From positions 4,815-68,814 of the forward strand of contig JANPIN010000052.1 in NCBI GenBank assembly GCA_031425035.1: a stretch of DNA of 64,000 nt, given 5' to 3'. The translations under genes were made by a program, and so were the position numbers. This document shows, piece by piece, positions 35,807 through 44,797 of this stretch. Numbering within the stretch: the stretch's first letter is position 1; each line of letters begins with the position of its first letter. This stretch comes from M3007 sp031425035. GTDB taxonomy: Bacteria; Bacteroidota; Bacteroidia; Chitinophagales; Saprospiraceae. The notes under the pieces are model-generated. The model saw nothing but the letters and a program-made list of their open reading frames with translations. It was not told where the DNA came from and searched no databases.

Positions 35807-36418
35807 CTACACCTGTAGGCCACGAATGATCAGATCGCCGGCATGTTCAGCCCGTTCGGCCATTAAATGCTCGAATGCCTGTTGGTCGAGGCCCAGCGAC
35901 ATCTTTGCCATGGGTTGCGCCAGATAAGGAAACATCATAATAGCCTGAATACTAAGCAGTAACTGTTTCGGGCAGACCGGGCGAATGCGCCCCGCTTGTT
36001 GTTCCCGTTTCACCAGTTCGCTGAAGTCCTGAAAAATCGCCCCATAGCCATCGTCGTTCAACTGCCGGCACTGCATCCGGTCGGGATTGCTGTGCATTTC
36101 ATTTAAGACAAAAATAGGCAGATAAGGTGCAGATTGCAACTTTTCCAGATCCTTTTGCAGCATCAGCCGCAGCTTGTCAAAGAACGGTAAATCAGAACGC
36201 AGAATAGCCGTCATGTCGGACAGGAACTTGCGCGATTCCTGATCGAAAATGATCTGGAAGAGCTTGTCCTTCGTTCGGAAATAGTAATGCAACAGTGCCT
36301 GATTAATATTGGCCGCCAATGCTATATCGCACATCCTCGTTGCCGCAAATCCTTTTTGCATGAACACCTTCCGCGCTGCTTCCACAATGATCACCTCCGT
36401 GTTACCTGCTGACGACAT
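35807..36418 (-). CDS. TetR/AcrR family transcriptional regulator
   Basis: The 203-residue product has the TetR helix-turn-helix at residues 7-55 (IIVEAARKVFMQKGFAATRM, then DIALAANINQALLHYYFRTK). A helical ligand/dimerisation domain follows. Such proteins normally repress nearby or their own promoter until a small molecule binds. It lies upstream of spt on the same strand, separated by 292 bp and a possible terminator. It has its own well-formed promoter. Control of the ceramide cluster is a reasonable inference, not shown by sequence. Confidence 0.9.
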   Translation of the reverse strand: MSSAGNTEVIIVEAARKVFMQKGFAATRMCDIALAANINQALLHYYFRTKDKLFQIIFDQESRKFLSDMTAILRSDLPFFDKLRLMLQKDLEKLQSAPYLPIFVLNEMHSNPDRMQCRQLNDDGYGAIFQDFSELVKREQQAGRIRPVCPKQLLLSIQAIMMFPYLAQPMAKMSLGLDQQAFEHLMAERAEHAGDLIIRGLQV

Positions 36419-36457
36419 AATTTAATTTACTTGTTTAACCGTTTGATCAATTTCGTG

Positions 36458-36489
36458 CAAAGGTATGGTTGGACGATTGAATTAATCAA
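36458..36489 (-). promoter_or_regulatory. Bacteroidota-type promoter of the TetR gene
   Basis: On the minus strand, TTG (36,489-36,487) and TACCTTTG (36,465-36,458) are separated by 21 bp, an exact match to TTG-N(about 19-21)-TAnnTTTG. It lies 39 bp before the start codon. A TTGATCAA palindrome between it and the start could be an operator for autoregulation. Confidence 0.7.
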
Positions 36490-36729
36490 GTAGGTTGACT
36501 AAATTTTCGACAGAATGACATTTCGGGGCGATCAGGCCATTGGGGCGGGAAGTGCATAAGTCTTTGACCCATTGTCTGTTGCAGGGGTTTTCTTAAAAAA
36601 ACCGGGCCATGCCGGGCGCAAACTTTTTTTCTGCGCAGGCCACTATATGGTGGGAAGTGGCACCTGAAAGGGCGGCATTGGGGAAAAACGTGCTGTTTTT
36701 GTTTTTGCCGGAAAAATTTTCGTTTAGGT

Positions 36730-36761
36730 TTGAATTTCTCCTACGGCATGTCTTATGTTTG
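36730..36761 (+). promoter_or_regulatory. Bacteroidota-type promoter of tRNA-Ala
   Basis: TTG (36,730-36,732), 21 bp, then TATGTTTG (36,754-36,761): exact -33/-7 match, with a start point expected about 20 bp before the mature tRNA. The 368-bp gap between tetR and the tRNA otherwise shows only the divergent tetR promoter and no gene. Confidence 0.75.
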
Positions 36762-36786
36762 CACCCGCTTTTGAAAAGAGGCATAT

Positions 36787-36859
<73 letters not shown>

Positions 36860-36874
36860 CGAAATAAACTAAGA

Positions 36875-36912
36875 AGGGGTTGCTGCACGCGCAGGAACCC
36901 CTCTTTGTTTTT
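36875..36912 (+). terminator. Rho-independent terminator of tRNA-Ala
   Basis: AGGGGTTGCTGC (36,875-36,886) and GCAGGAACCCCT (36,891-36,902) pair with one mismatch over a four-base loop and are followed by CTTTGTTTTT. Confidence 0.85.
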
Positions 36913-36958
36913 AGTTAGTGAACGTCTCACTCAAAGTGAGCACCTCAGTAACTAAAAA
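36908..36958 (-). terminator. Terminator-like inverted repeat at the 3' end of the hybrid sensor
   Basis: TTTTTAGTTA and TAACTAAAAA enclose an inner CTCACT/AGTGAG stem, and the structure covers the sensor stop codon. It can act on both strands between the tRNA and the sensor gene. Confidence 0.65.
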
Positions 36959-39900
36959 CCAGATTGCACTCCCTTCTTCACCTCCGAAGGCGCCATGCCA
37001 AACGTCCTGGAAAAAAGCCTGGAAAAGTGGGAAGCGTCTTTAAATCCCACCTGAAAACACACTTCCTTCACGTTCGAATGCGGGTTGTGGGTCAGCAGTC
37101 CGTAAGCCTTTTGCAGGCGGTATATCCGCAGCAGCTGCATGGGCGATTGATCGGATAAGGCCACCAGCTTGCGATGCAGCTGGGAAGGACTCGTTTCCAT
37201 TTCGTGGCATAGCTGGGCCAGGTCATATTCTTCGTGCGGGTAGTTCTTCTCAAACAGCGCGTATATTTTCAGCATAAATGCATCAGTCTGTTGCACGACT
37301 TCCGCCGGCTGCGCCGGGACCATGTCGACCACTACTTGTTTTTGCGGCAAATCGGCGTATCGATCCCGCCAGCGACGCTGCAACTGGTACAGATTCTGCA
37401 GGGTCAGGATTAATTCCTGCTCATCGAATGGTTTGCCAAGGTAAGCATCGGCCCCAAACTGCTGCCCCTGCAGCCGATCCGACAAGCCAGACCGGGCGCT
37501 GAGCATGACGATGGGTATGTGGCCGGTCAGGGCATGATTTTTCAGCTGGTTAGTAAGTTCATATCCATCTATGCCCGGCATCATCACGTCGGTCAAAATG
37601 AGATCCGGTATAATTTCCAGGGCTTTTTCATAGCCGCTCAGGCCGTCCGCCGCGAATTCCAGCAGAAAATGTGGGAACAGGCAGGTTTTCAAAAAACTGG
37701 TAATGAAGGCATTGTCTTCGACCACCAGCAGCAACGGTCGGCCGGAATGAAGTGGGTCGTTCGCTCGCTGAACGGTGGTGTTTTCTTCATAGTAGGGAAG
37801 AAAAGGAAACAGCGAATCTTCCAGCGGTACCGCGTCCCGGCTGATGGGCAACCAGACCGTAAAGATCGTGCCTTCGCCCGGCGAACTGTTGACCTCTATT
37901 TTGCCGTGGAAGAGCTCGACCAGATCCCGAACGAGCGCCAGGCCCAAGCCAAAATGATGCGGATGCCGACTGCTGTTATGGCCTTGATAATAACGGTCAA
38001 ATATATGCGGCAAGTCCTGCGCCGAAATGCCTTCCCCCGTATCCGACACTTCTATACAGATCTGGTTTGGACCGTTCGTGTATAAGTCGATGGTAATATG
38101 TCCACCTGCCGAGGTGTATTGCAGGGCATTGCTCAACAGGTTGCTGACAATATGTTTTAACCGCAACGGATCGAAGTCCATCATCAGGTCGGGTATAGAC
38201 GTCTCGAAAGCCAGGCGTACATTTTTGGTTTCCGTCAGGGGGTGAAAGGCTTCGAATAGCGCCTGTATGTATTCACTGATATTTCCGTTTCGCCAGTTCA
38301 AGCGTAGTTTATGGTCGTCCAGCCGGATAAAGTCCACCATTTGGTCGACCATTTCGAGCATGCTTTGGCCTTGTTGGAAGATGGCGGTTTTTTGATGCTG
38401 TTGTTCCGGCGGCAGGCGATTGGCCTGGCCCAGGATAATGGTTAAGGGCGTTTTGAATTCGTGGGTGACGTAACTAAAAAACCGGTTTTTGAAATCATCC
38501 AGGGATTTAAGGCGTTCCAGTTCTTTGCGATTGATTGCTCCGGCATGTTTTAAGCGCAGTTGTTTGCGTTCATAAATGATATACGCGTAGAACAGGAGCG
38601 TCACCAGGCCGGCATAAAGAAACCAGGCCGGCCAGCTCAAAAACCAGGGTGGCCGGATCGTCATGTAAACATGGGTAACCGGTGCGTTCGCCCAGGAGCC
38701 GTTGGCGCCAATACTTTGCAGTTCGATGGTGTAATTTCCGGGTGGTATGGCGACCAGGTTGACGGTATGTTGGTGCCCGATCGAGGTCCATTGTTCTCCC
38801 AGGCCGATTACCCGATAACGATACTGGGAAGAGGTGGGCTCATTGGGCGGCAAAGCGGCAAATTCCAGGATCAGATTATTCTGGCTAAAAGGCAGTTGCA
38901 GGATTATTTCATTTTTTTCTGAATGTCGTATTCGCCCTTCCGCCGTAGCCGGATCGAAGTTTATGCCATTGATCTTTAACTGGGTGATTTCCACTACATA
39001 CGTAGGCTCCGTGAGCGGTTGTTTCGGCGGTCGGATCAGGAATAGACCTTCCACACTTCCAAAAGCCAGTTCTCCCGAAGGCAGCGCCAGATAAGCGCCG
39101 GTATTGAACTCCGTATTTAATTGCTTATCCGTATTCAACAAACTGCTGAAGGTATAATTGCGTGGATTAAAGCGCGTTATTCCCCGGTTGGTACTCAGCC
39201 ACAAATAGCCGAAAGAATCCGGTAGAATGCCGTACACTACGTTATTTATAAGCCCTTCGCTTTCCGTGAAATGCTCACATACGCCATTTACGCTTTTATA
39301 ACGACTCAGTCCGCCACCACGGGTGCCGAGCCAGAGCACGCCTTGACTATTCGGCTCGGGATAAATACTGGTTATCCAGTCGTTTTTGAGCGGCGATCGC
39401 TGCCGGTTATGGGGCCATAACTGAAATTTCGGTTCGCCTGCCGGTTCGTCTACCTGCACAAGTCCATGGTTGGATCCCATCCATAATATACCCTGTTCAT
39501 CTTCCACCACACAGGTGAAGTGCTGCTCCTGGCCGGACTGGTCCTGAAAAAGATGATCGATCTGCCACTCATCTATATGACCATCGGGGCGGATGCGCAG
39601 TACCTGTCCCTGTACGCCCGCTAACCAAATATTGCCCCGACGATCTTCGTACATCGGAATAGCATTGTTCGGACCACGCAACTTCACCGGTTGTTCCCTC
39701 CACGGCTCCCCAGCCCGGTCTTTCTTTAAAAGGCGACAGTGGTTCTGTTCGATAGCAATCATCCACCAATCTCCGGAATGGGTAATCAGTAAACTATGCG
39801 CCTGGGTGCTACGGGGAAGGGCATTGGCCCAGGGGGGCATTTCCTTTTTTCCGTTTTGCACATTAATTACCACCTCGGGGCGGCGATAACCTATCCACAG

Positions 39901-41007
39901 ACGACCATCGGGTAACCTCGTTAAATTGTAAGAACCGTTGGCAGCCGGGAAGGCATTGAAATCCAGCCTGTTACGACTGATTTTACGTACTCCGTGACCG
40001 GTAGTGGCCATCCACAAATGACCAGACCGGTCTGCTATATTCGTGTATGAGAGAGGTTTGTCCGCTTCAACAACCGGCTGGAGCCGGCGATAACCGGCCG
40101 GAACGGTCAACAGCGTTTCCAAGTTTTTGGATTGGAAAAAACTGGTATCCACCTGATAAAGCGTGGAGGTGCCTTCCAGGTAAAAAAACGGTTTTTCATC
40201 CGGCATGACCACAAAACCCAGGTAGCAACCGCTAACGGGCAATGCCTGGAATTTTGCGTCCAGCGGAAATAAAATATGTATCATTTTTCGCCGGGCATGG
40301 ACGAGCCCATAGTGACCCAGCCGTTCATAATTCAAATGTTCCGTACCGGCGAATTGAATCAATTTTTTGGCCCGATCAACCTGGCAGAACTGACGATGAT
40401 CATCGACTGCAAAAATGATAGTGTCATTATTTGGGCATATCCAGAATAAAGGCGGAACAACACCCGGCCCCTGTTCCAGGGGTTGCAGGTTAAAATCCGT
40501 GCTCTGTAGCTGGCTGGTCCGAATGCGGGTAATCAGATCCGCGGGCGGAAGAAAAACGAACAGGCTTTTCTCCTGCAACAGATCAAAAGAGAGCCAGACC
40601 CGGCCACTGTCCTGGATATTGATGTCCCTGACTTGACTGGCCGGGAAAGCCGCATTGATTTCCGACAGTGACACAAATCGCTCCGTATAAGGATCCATGA
40701 CCACCACGCCTTTCTCCGTTCCCAGCCAGAGCAAACCATCGGCCGATTCGGTCATGCAGTAAATGGAGTTGGCTTTGAATGCCCAGGTTGCCTGATTATT
40801 GGTAAACCTTTTGACCTGATAACCATCGTAACGGTTCAACCCGTCCAGGCTGCCGAACCATAGGAAACCCCGGCTGTCCTGCAGCATACAACTGATAAAA
40901 CCCTGGGAAAGACCGTCTACTACGTTGAGGGATTCCATGCGATAGCGCTGGGAATAGCCTGTGCCCGTACAGATCAGGAGAAGTAGGCAGGAGAAAAATT
41001 GCTTCAT
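36952..41007 (-). CDS. Hybrid two-component sensor (HTCS): propeller sensor kinase, receiver, AraC regulator
   Basis: This 1,351-residue one-protein signalling system has a signal peptide (residues 1-19). About 650 residues of two-component regulator propeller repeats follow (VDGLSQGFISCMLQDSRGFL and similar LWxGT units), then a Y_Y_Y domain (about 715-790) and one membrane helix near 795-815. The histidine kinase has His849 in THEFKTPLT and a GEGI...HIFDRYYQG ATPase part. A receiver domain carries the phospho-acceptor Asp1140 (ILTDVMMPG). A C-terminal AraC helix-turn-helix ends SHFSRLFSRTFGMAPSEVKK. HTCS proteins sense glycans in the periplasm and switch on utilisation genes; no such locus lies next to it here, so its target is unknown. 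Confidence 0.95.
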   Translation of the reverse strand: MKQFFSCLLLLICTGTGYSQRYRMESLNVVDGLSQGFISCMLQDSRGFLWFGSLDGLNRYDGYQVKRFTNNQATWAFKANSIYCMTESADGLLWLGTEKGVVVMDPYTERFVSLSEINAAFPASQVRDINIQDSGRVWLSFDLLQEKSLFVFLPPADLITRIRTSQLQSTDFNLQPLEQGPGVVPPLFWICPNNDTIIFAVDDHRQFCQVDRAKKLIQFAGTEHLNYERLGHYGLVHARRKMIHILFPLDAKFQALPVSGCYLGFVVMPDEKPFFYLEGTSTLYQVDTSFFQSKNLETLLTVPAGYRRLQPVVEADKPLSYTNIADRSGHLWMATTGHGVRKISRNRLDFNAFPAANGSYNLTRLPDGRLWIGYRRPEVVINVQNGKKEMPPWANALPRSTQAHSLLITHSGDWWMIAIEQNHCRLLKKDRAGEPWREQPVKLRGPNNAIPMYEDRRGNIWLAGVQGQVLRIRPDGHIDEWQIDHLFQDQSGQEQHFTCVVEDEQGILWMGSNHGLVQVDEPAGEPKFQLWPHNRQRSPLKNDWITSIYPEPNSQGVLWLGTRGGGLSRYKSVNGVCEHFTESEGLINNVVYGILPDSFGYLWLSTNRGITRFNPRNYTFSSLLNTDKQLNTEFNTGAYLALPSGELAFGSVEGLFLIRPPKQPLTEPTYVVEITQLKINGINFDPATAEGRIRHSEKNEIILQLPFSQNNLILEFAALPPNEPTSSQYRYRVIGLGEQWTSIGHQHTVNLVAIPPGNYTIELQSIGANGSWANAPVTHVYMTIRPPWFLSWPAWFLYAGLVTLLFYAYIIYERKQLRLKHAGAINRKELERLKSLDDFKNRFFSYVTHEFKTPLTIILGQANRLPPEQQHQKTAIFQQGQSMLEMVDQMVDFIRLDDHKLRLNWRNGNISEYIQALFEAFHPLTETKNVRLAFETSIPDLMMDFDPLRLKHIVSNLLSNALQYTSAGGHITIDLYTNGPNQICIEVSDTGEGISAQDLPHIFDRYYQGHNSSRHPHHFGLGLALVRDLVELFHGKIEVNSSPGEGTIFTVWLPISRDAVPLEDSLFPFLPYYEENTTVQRANDPLHSGRPLLLVVEDNAFITSFLKTCLFPHFLLEFAADGLSGYEKALEIIPDLILTDVMMPGIDGYELTNQLKNHALTGHIPIVMLSARSGLSDRLQGQQFGADAYLGKPFDEQELILTLQNLYQLQRRWRDRYADLPQKQVVVDMVPAQPAEVVQQTDAFMLKIYALFEKNYPHEEYDLAQLCHEMETSPSQLHRKLVALSDQSPMQLLRIYRLQKAYGLLTHNPHSNVKEVCFQVGFKDASHFSRLFSRTFGMAPSEVKKGVQSGF

Positions 41008-41127
41008 TTAAGCGGGTTATCAAATCGATGCCAGACAGCCGTAAAATCTCATTTTTTATATCTAAAGAGCACATAGGTAACCAAAAGGAGCCAATATATT
41101 CAAAAAAATACAAGATGAGCGGATTGA

Positions 41128-41144
41128 ATGACGATTTTCGTCAT
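41128..41144. promoter_or_regulatory. Inverted repeat ATGACGA-TTT-TCGTCAT
   Basis: A perfect 7-bp inverted repeat with a three-base centre lies 120 bp upstream of the HTCS start codon and 95 bp upstream of the divergent gene at 41,239. It could be an operator for either gene; this is inference. Confidence 0.35.
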
Positions 41145-41238
41145 GTTTCCGGTCAAATTAGTCATGCCGGAACACATTCCTTTTTCCAATTTTGCACTCG
41201 CTATTCATACGTTATGTACTTACTCAACCCGCCTTATC

Positions 41239-42762
41239 ATGGACGATTTACGTATATGGGTAAACATTGTTAAGAGTTCGAAATTCAAAGTAGGGAGCGA
41301 ACTCAATCTGCTGCTGGAACCCGGCACCCAGATGCGTCGATTGTACGACGCGGTAGCGAGCAATCAGGTGTATGACGAGGAGGACGTGAGTCGCAGTATT
41401 CCGGAACTGGGCGCTTCCGACACCTTAATATCGAAAGTAAAAAGCAAGTTGAAGGAACGCCTTTCGGAAGCATTGCTTTTTATGGAATTTACCGACCTGG
41501 AGACGAATGACCGGCAAAATGCCTATGTCCAATGTCTTAAAAAATGGACGGCGGCCACCATCCTGTTTTCCAAAAATTACCGGCAACAGGGTATTGACCG
41601 ACTCGAGCATTTACTGCGTCAAACCCGCCGCTTCGAGTTCACGGAACTTAGCATCGATGTATTACAGACCTTACGCCTGCACGCCAGCATCACCAGCGGC
41701 AATGAAGCGGAGTACCTGGAATATACGGCGCAACTGAACCAGCTCCAGTCCATCCGGCACATGGAAGAGCAGGCCGAAACGGCCTACACCGAACTGATGA
41801 TCGCCTTTGTGAACAGCCGGTCCGACAAGCGCGAAATGGCCGATCGGGCCCGGAATGCCAACGCTGCTATTGCGCCCCTGCTCGCCCAGTGCACCACCTG
41901 CCGGCTACATATTTACGGGCGGCTGATCCAAATTGCCATTTACGACAACCAGAACGATTATGCGAAAGTGATCGAGCTCTGCCTCGACGCTATTCGGTTT
42001 TTCGATCAGAAACCCTACAAAAGCGTTAATGCCCTGCAGGTATTTCATTATTCTCTCCTGGTTAGCTACCTCAGTCTGCAGGCGTATGACCGCTGTCGCG
42101 AGGTAGCCAATGAGTATATGCATATTTTTCAGCCAGGGGTGTATAACTGGTTCAAATGGAATGAATTATACCTGCTTGCCGAGTTGCATGCCGGACACTA
42201 TGAAGCGGCGGCCGATATTTTCCGGCAGGTGACCGCCCTGCTGGACGATGCGGATCTGCCGGCTTCCAGCAGCGAATTCTGGAAAATTGCCGAGGGCTAT
42301 TTGTACTTTCTGGCCCGCTGTGGCCGAATCAAAGAGAAAAAGACGGATAAAAAATTTCGGGTCGGTAAGCTGTTGAACGAAATCCAGTTCGCACAACGGG
42401 ATAAAAGTGGGATGAACATTCCCATTCTCATCATCCAGTTCCTGATAAACCTGGTGGAAAATGATTATAATCAGTGTCTTGCCCGGCAGGAAAATATGGC
42501 TAAGTACCGGAGTCGTTACCTGGCCATCGACCATGCCGCCCGCAGCCACTATTTCTTCCGCATGCTGGAGTTCATTCCAAAATCGGCCTTCGAACCCGGT
42601 ACTATCAGCCTTAAAGCGCAACCCTGGTTACAAAAGTTGCAGTCGGCCTCTCCCGAAGATGCCAACCAGAATTTTGAAGTCGAAATAATTCCCTATGAAG
42701 CTCTGTGGACGATGGTGATGGGTACGTTTAGCAAACCGCAGCGGGTTCGTGCCACCCAATGA
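41239..42762 (+). CDS. Hypothetical helical protein
   Basis: I start this gene at the ATG at 41,239 (MDDLRIWVNIVKSSKFK); a longer frame exists upstream but adds 37 residues overlapping the promoter region. The 507-residue product has no signal peptide or membrane segment. Its composition and repeated Leu/Ala/Tyr spacing (YAKVIELCLDAIRFF, YDRCREVANEYMHIF, HYEAAADIFRQVTALL) suggest TPR-like alpha-helical hairpins. I do not recognise the family. It is divergent from the HTCS gene and followed by a 2.1-kb stretch without a long gene. Confidence 0.6.
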   Translation: MDDLRIWVNIVKSSKFKVGSELNLLLEPGTQMRRLYDAVASNQVYDEEDVSRSIPELGASDTLISKVKSKLKERLSEALLFMEFTDLETNDRQNAYVQCLKKWTAATILFSKNYRQQGIDRLEHLLRQTRRFEFTELSIDVLQTLRLHASITSGNEAEYLEYTAQLNQLQSIRHMEEQAETAYTELMIAFVNSRSDKREMADRARNANAAIAPLLAQCTTCRLHIYGRLIQIAIYDNQNDYAKVIELCLDAIRFFDQKPYKSVNALQVFHYSLLVSYLSLQAYDRCREVANEYMHIFQPGVYNWFKWNELYLLAELHAGHYEAAADIFRQVTALLDDADLPASSSEFWKIAEGYLYFLARCGRIKEKKTDKKFRVGKLLNEIQFAQRDKSGMNIPILIIQFLINLVENDYNQCLARQENMAKYRSRYLAIDHAARSHYFFRMLEFIPKSAFEPGTISLKAQPWLQKLQSASPEDANQNFEVEIIPYEALWTMVMGTFSKPQRVRATQ

Positions 42763-43016
42763 ACTGCATATGGAAGTTACGCTCTTAACCTGCCTTATAG
42801 CGGATAATAATTAGAAAATTATTTCCAAATAAAAAGGTCAAAACCTGTCTTTTTCGACCCGGTTCCAGGAAAAAAATAGACCCGGTTTCTGTCCATATTT
42901 AAGAAAAGTGTCAGCATTTTTTTAAAAGTACAATTGTAATATATTGATTATGTGAGATTTACGAGTTGACTATTGGAAAATCCTTTTAAATTATAAATTA
43001 AATGGAAGAGAAAAAA

Positions 43017-43072
43017 GCGTAAAACTGTCCAATGAAAACTACTCCTGCTGACGCTATATTTATACCGTCAAT
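43017..43072 (+). promoter_or_regulatory. Conserved leader block, copy 1
   Basis: GCGTAAAACTGTCCAA (43,017-43,032) and ATTTATACCGTCAAT (43,058-43,072) flank a variable 25-bp spacer. Copy 2 has the same two blocks at almost the same distance. TATATTTA within it resembles the TAnnTTTG -7 box. Confidence 0.5.
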
Positions 43073-43244
43073 CAGCAAGAGCGTGTAGTGGTGACGTGTT
43101 TAATTGCTGGTCTACAGCAATTTTACATTTTTACTGCAATCAACCGTTTTTGCGTTGTAAAGAATAAGGTAAACAATCTCGCCTGGAAGCATTTTTTACG
43201 GTTTGTTTGCCTGATGCCATTTTTTAATCTTATAACTTGTATTC

Positions 43245-43373
43245 ATGAAAAATGTTTTGCTGTCCCCACGTATTACTTTAAAAACTCCGGTACTGTTTTC
43301 ATCCACTTCTTTATTGGTCACCGATGGGCATTCCATCATCGTGATTGATGTCACCCGTAAAGGAAGCGACTAG
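43245..43373 (+). CDS. Possible 42-residue peptide gene
   Basis: An ATG follows a conserved leader block and the frame runs 42 codons (MKNVLLSPRITLKTPVLFSS, ending DVTRKGSD). It is followed 31 bp later by a strong rho-independent terminator, so a short transcript ending here is likely. The peptide has no recognised family, cysteine pattern or clear membrane segment. Coding status is inferred from position only; a non-coding RNA is equally possible. Confidence 0.35.
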   Translation: MKNVLLSPRITLKTPVLFSSTSLLVTDGHSIIVIDVTRKGSD

Positions 43374-43404
43374 GAGTTTCGTTAAGCAGTGTTTGCAATG
43401 ATTG

Positions 43405-43444
43405 CGCAGCCCGAATGATGAAAATTATTCGGGCTGCGTTTTCT
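43405..43444 (+). terminator. Strong rho-independent terminator
   Basis: CGCAGCCCGAAT (43,405-43,416) pairs perfectly with ATTCGGGCTGCG (43,427-43,438) and is followed by TTTTCT. It closes the first small transcription unit. Confidence 0.85.
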
Positions 43445-43825
43445 AGGGTTGTACCTGCAGACAGTTAACAAATCCATCCCCATTTCATCTAACCGTATAC
43501 AGGATCTATTTTCTGTGGTTTTCCTCCCTCCCTTCTTTTACCGGGCTGTAAAATAGTGCTTTCTCCGTTTCAGCTTCGGCGTGAACGAAAGTGCTGCGTC
43601 TAGCTGACCGGTCCGGTCATATTTTCTACTCCTGATCTCTAGAGATTTTATTCCTTTTTATTACTGTTCAGACAGGAAATTTCATCCGTTTTTTGGGCTT
43701 ATCCGAGTCAAAGTGTCGAAATCATAAAGGAGATAAGTGTATATAAATCATTGATTGACTTATGTTTATAAAAAAATATGCTTGTTCTGTCTGCTGAATC
43801 TGAATTAGTTTTTGAGAGGAAAAAC

Positions 43826-43880
43826 GCGTGAAAATGTCCAAGGTTATCCATCTATTTGCCTGTACATTTATACCATCAAT
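43826..43880 (+). promoter_or_regulatory. Conserved leader block, copy 2
   Basis: GCGTGAAAATGTCCAA (43,826-43,841) and ATTTATACCATCAAT (43,866-43,880) match copy 1 at 14 of 16 and 14 of 15 positions with a 24-bp spacer. TACATTTA takes the place of the -7-like element. Confidence 0.5.
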
Positions 43881-43915
43881 TAAGTACTTTTTTTAATCAC
43901 TTAACTCACTCCTTC

Positions 43916-44014
43916 ATGAAAAGTCTTCTACACGTCTCTACACCTATTTGTCTGCTGCAGACTTCCCATCATCATATTCGATGTAAAGTAACAATGGCCA
44001 TATTTATTCGCTGA
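43916..44014 (+). CDS. Possible 32-residue peptide gene
   Basis: A short frame starts ATGAAA 36 bp after leader block copy 2 (MKSLLHVSTPICLLQTSHHH...). It corresponds in position to the 42-residue frame after copy 1, but the peptides are not clearly similar. Evidence is weak. Confidence 0.2.
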   Translation: MKSLLHVSTPICLLQTSHHHIRCKVTMAIFIR

Positions 44015-44035
44015 GCGGCTATCAGCGATCCAGGT

Positions 44036-44083
44036 TATAGTCAACACAAAGTGGTTTTGAACGGAGGCAATAATAATTGCTGA
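44036..44083 (+). repeat. Dispersed intergenic repeat, copy B
   Basis: It begins TATAGTCAACACAAAGTGG and continues TTTTGAACGG, ending AATAATAATTGCTGA. GCAATAATAATTGC inside it is a small palindrome. Related copies lie at 17,176-17,223, 31,370-31,396 (minus) and partially at 3,427-3,442. Confidence 0.65.
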
Positions 44084-44425
44084 TCGTTGTGTATTAAAGT
44101 GTTCGCGACTATTTCCATTTAACTATACTATCCATACTGATTTATTCCTGTAAAGTTTATTAGTTGCCGCATTGCTGGTGACCATTAAAGTTACGCCCTG
44201 TATGGAGTTTGATATAAGAATTATCAATTGGTTATAATTAACACTCCTAAAATGAATTTCAAATGAACTTCCATCCAATCAGTCCGGCTATTTATTCAGT
44301 TGGCTTCCCTTTTAGCTGGCAGACGAGAGTGATTCTCCCGATTCGGTAAATGAGGAGGGTGTTGCCGGAGAGTGGGGTACGATGCAGCGGCGAAATGCTG
44401 CCGCCAGAAGCATGATTTTTTAATC

Positions 44426-44477
44426 ATCATTCCGTCAGCACCGAGCATTTTGTTCCGGCGTGGACGGAATGATTTTT
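44426..44477 (+). terminator. Rho-independent terminator with long loop
   Basis: ATCATTCCGTC (44,426-44,436) pairs perfectly with GACGGAATGAT (44,463-44,473), followed by a T run. The 26-base loop is GC-containing. It closes the second small transcription unit. Confidence 0.75.
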
Positions 44478-44581
44478 AGCTGGAGTTTCGGGCTGGGATC
44501 CGTTTCGAAGAGGTCCGAACCCGCATTTTATTATTTATCCTACTGCATGACATTTTAACGCCGCAGTACTAATCCTTGCTC

Positions 44582-44797
44582 ATGAAAAAAAAATGCACTA
44601 TTTCTTTACTGTCCGTTCCGGATAATTCCACGCCGGAAGTCATGTACCGTAAACGAAGCAACCGGGCCGGGCCTATTGATAAACTGCCTTCCGGCTGCAT
44701 CATGGATCAGCGTCTGACCTTATCCGATTGCGTAGGTTGTATGAAATCCTATGGATGCAACTGCGCTATGGTCCGCTTTCACATCGCCTTGTGCTGA
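44582..44797 (+). CDS. Possible 71-residue cysteine-rich peptide gene
   Basis: The frame starts ATGAAAAAAAAATGC and encodes MKKKCTISLLSVPDNSTPEV and onwards. The C-terminal third is cysteine-rich (GCIMDQRLTLSDCVGCMKSY, then GCNCAMVRF and a terminal Cys). It has no signal peptide. The size, Lys-rich start and Cys-rich tail recall leader-core precursor peptides, but no modification enzyme or exporter lies nearby. It sits 105 bp upstream of the giant mosaic gene, on the same strand. It could also be a chance frame. Confidence 0.35.
   Translation: MKKKCTISLLSVPDNSTPEVMYRKRSNRAGPIDKLPSGCIMDQRLTLSDCVGCMKSYGCNCAMVRFHIALC

Noticed and set aside
43088..43348. 86-codon frame in the AT-rich region
   Set aside because: It starts at a GTG inside the leader region, overlaps the better-placed 42-codon frame, and its product lacks any family features.
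44264..44349. 28-codon frame after the dispersed repeat
   Set aside because: Too short, no leader block directly upstream and no conserved feature.
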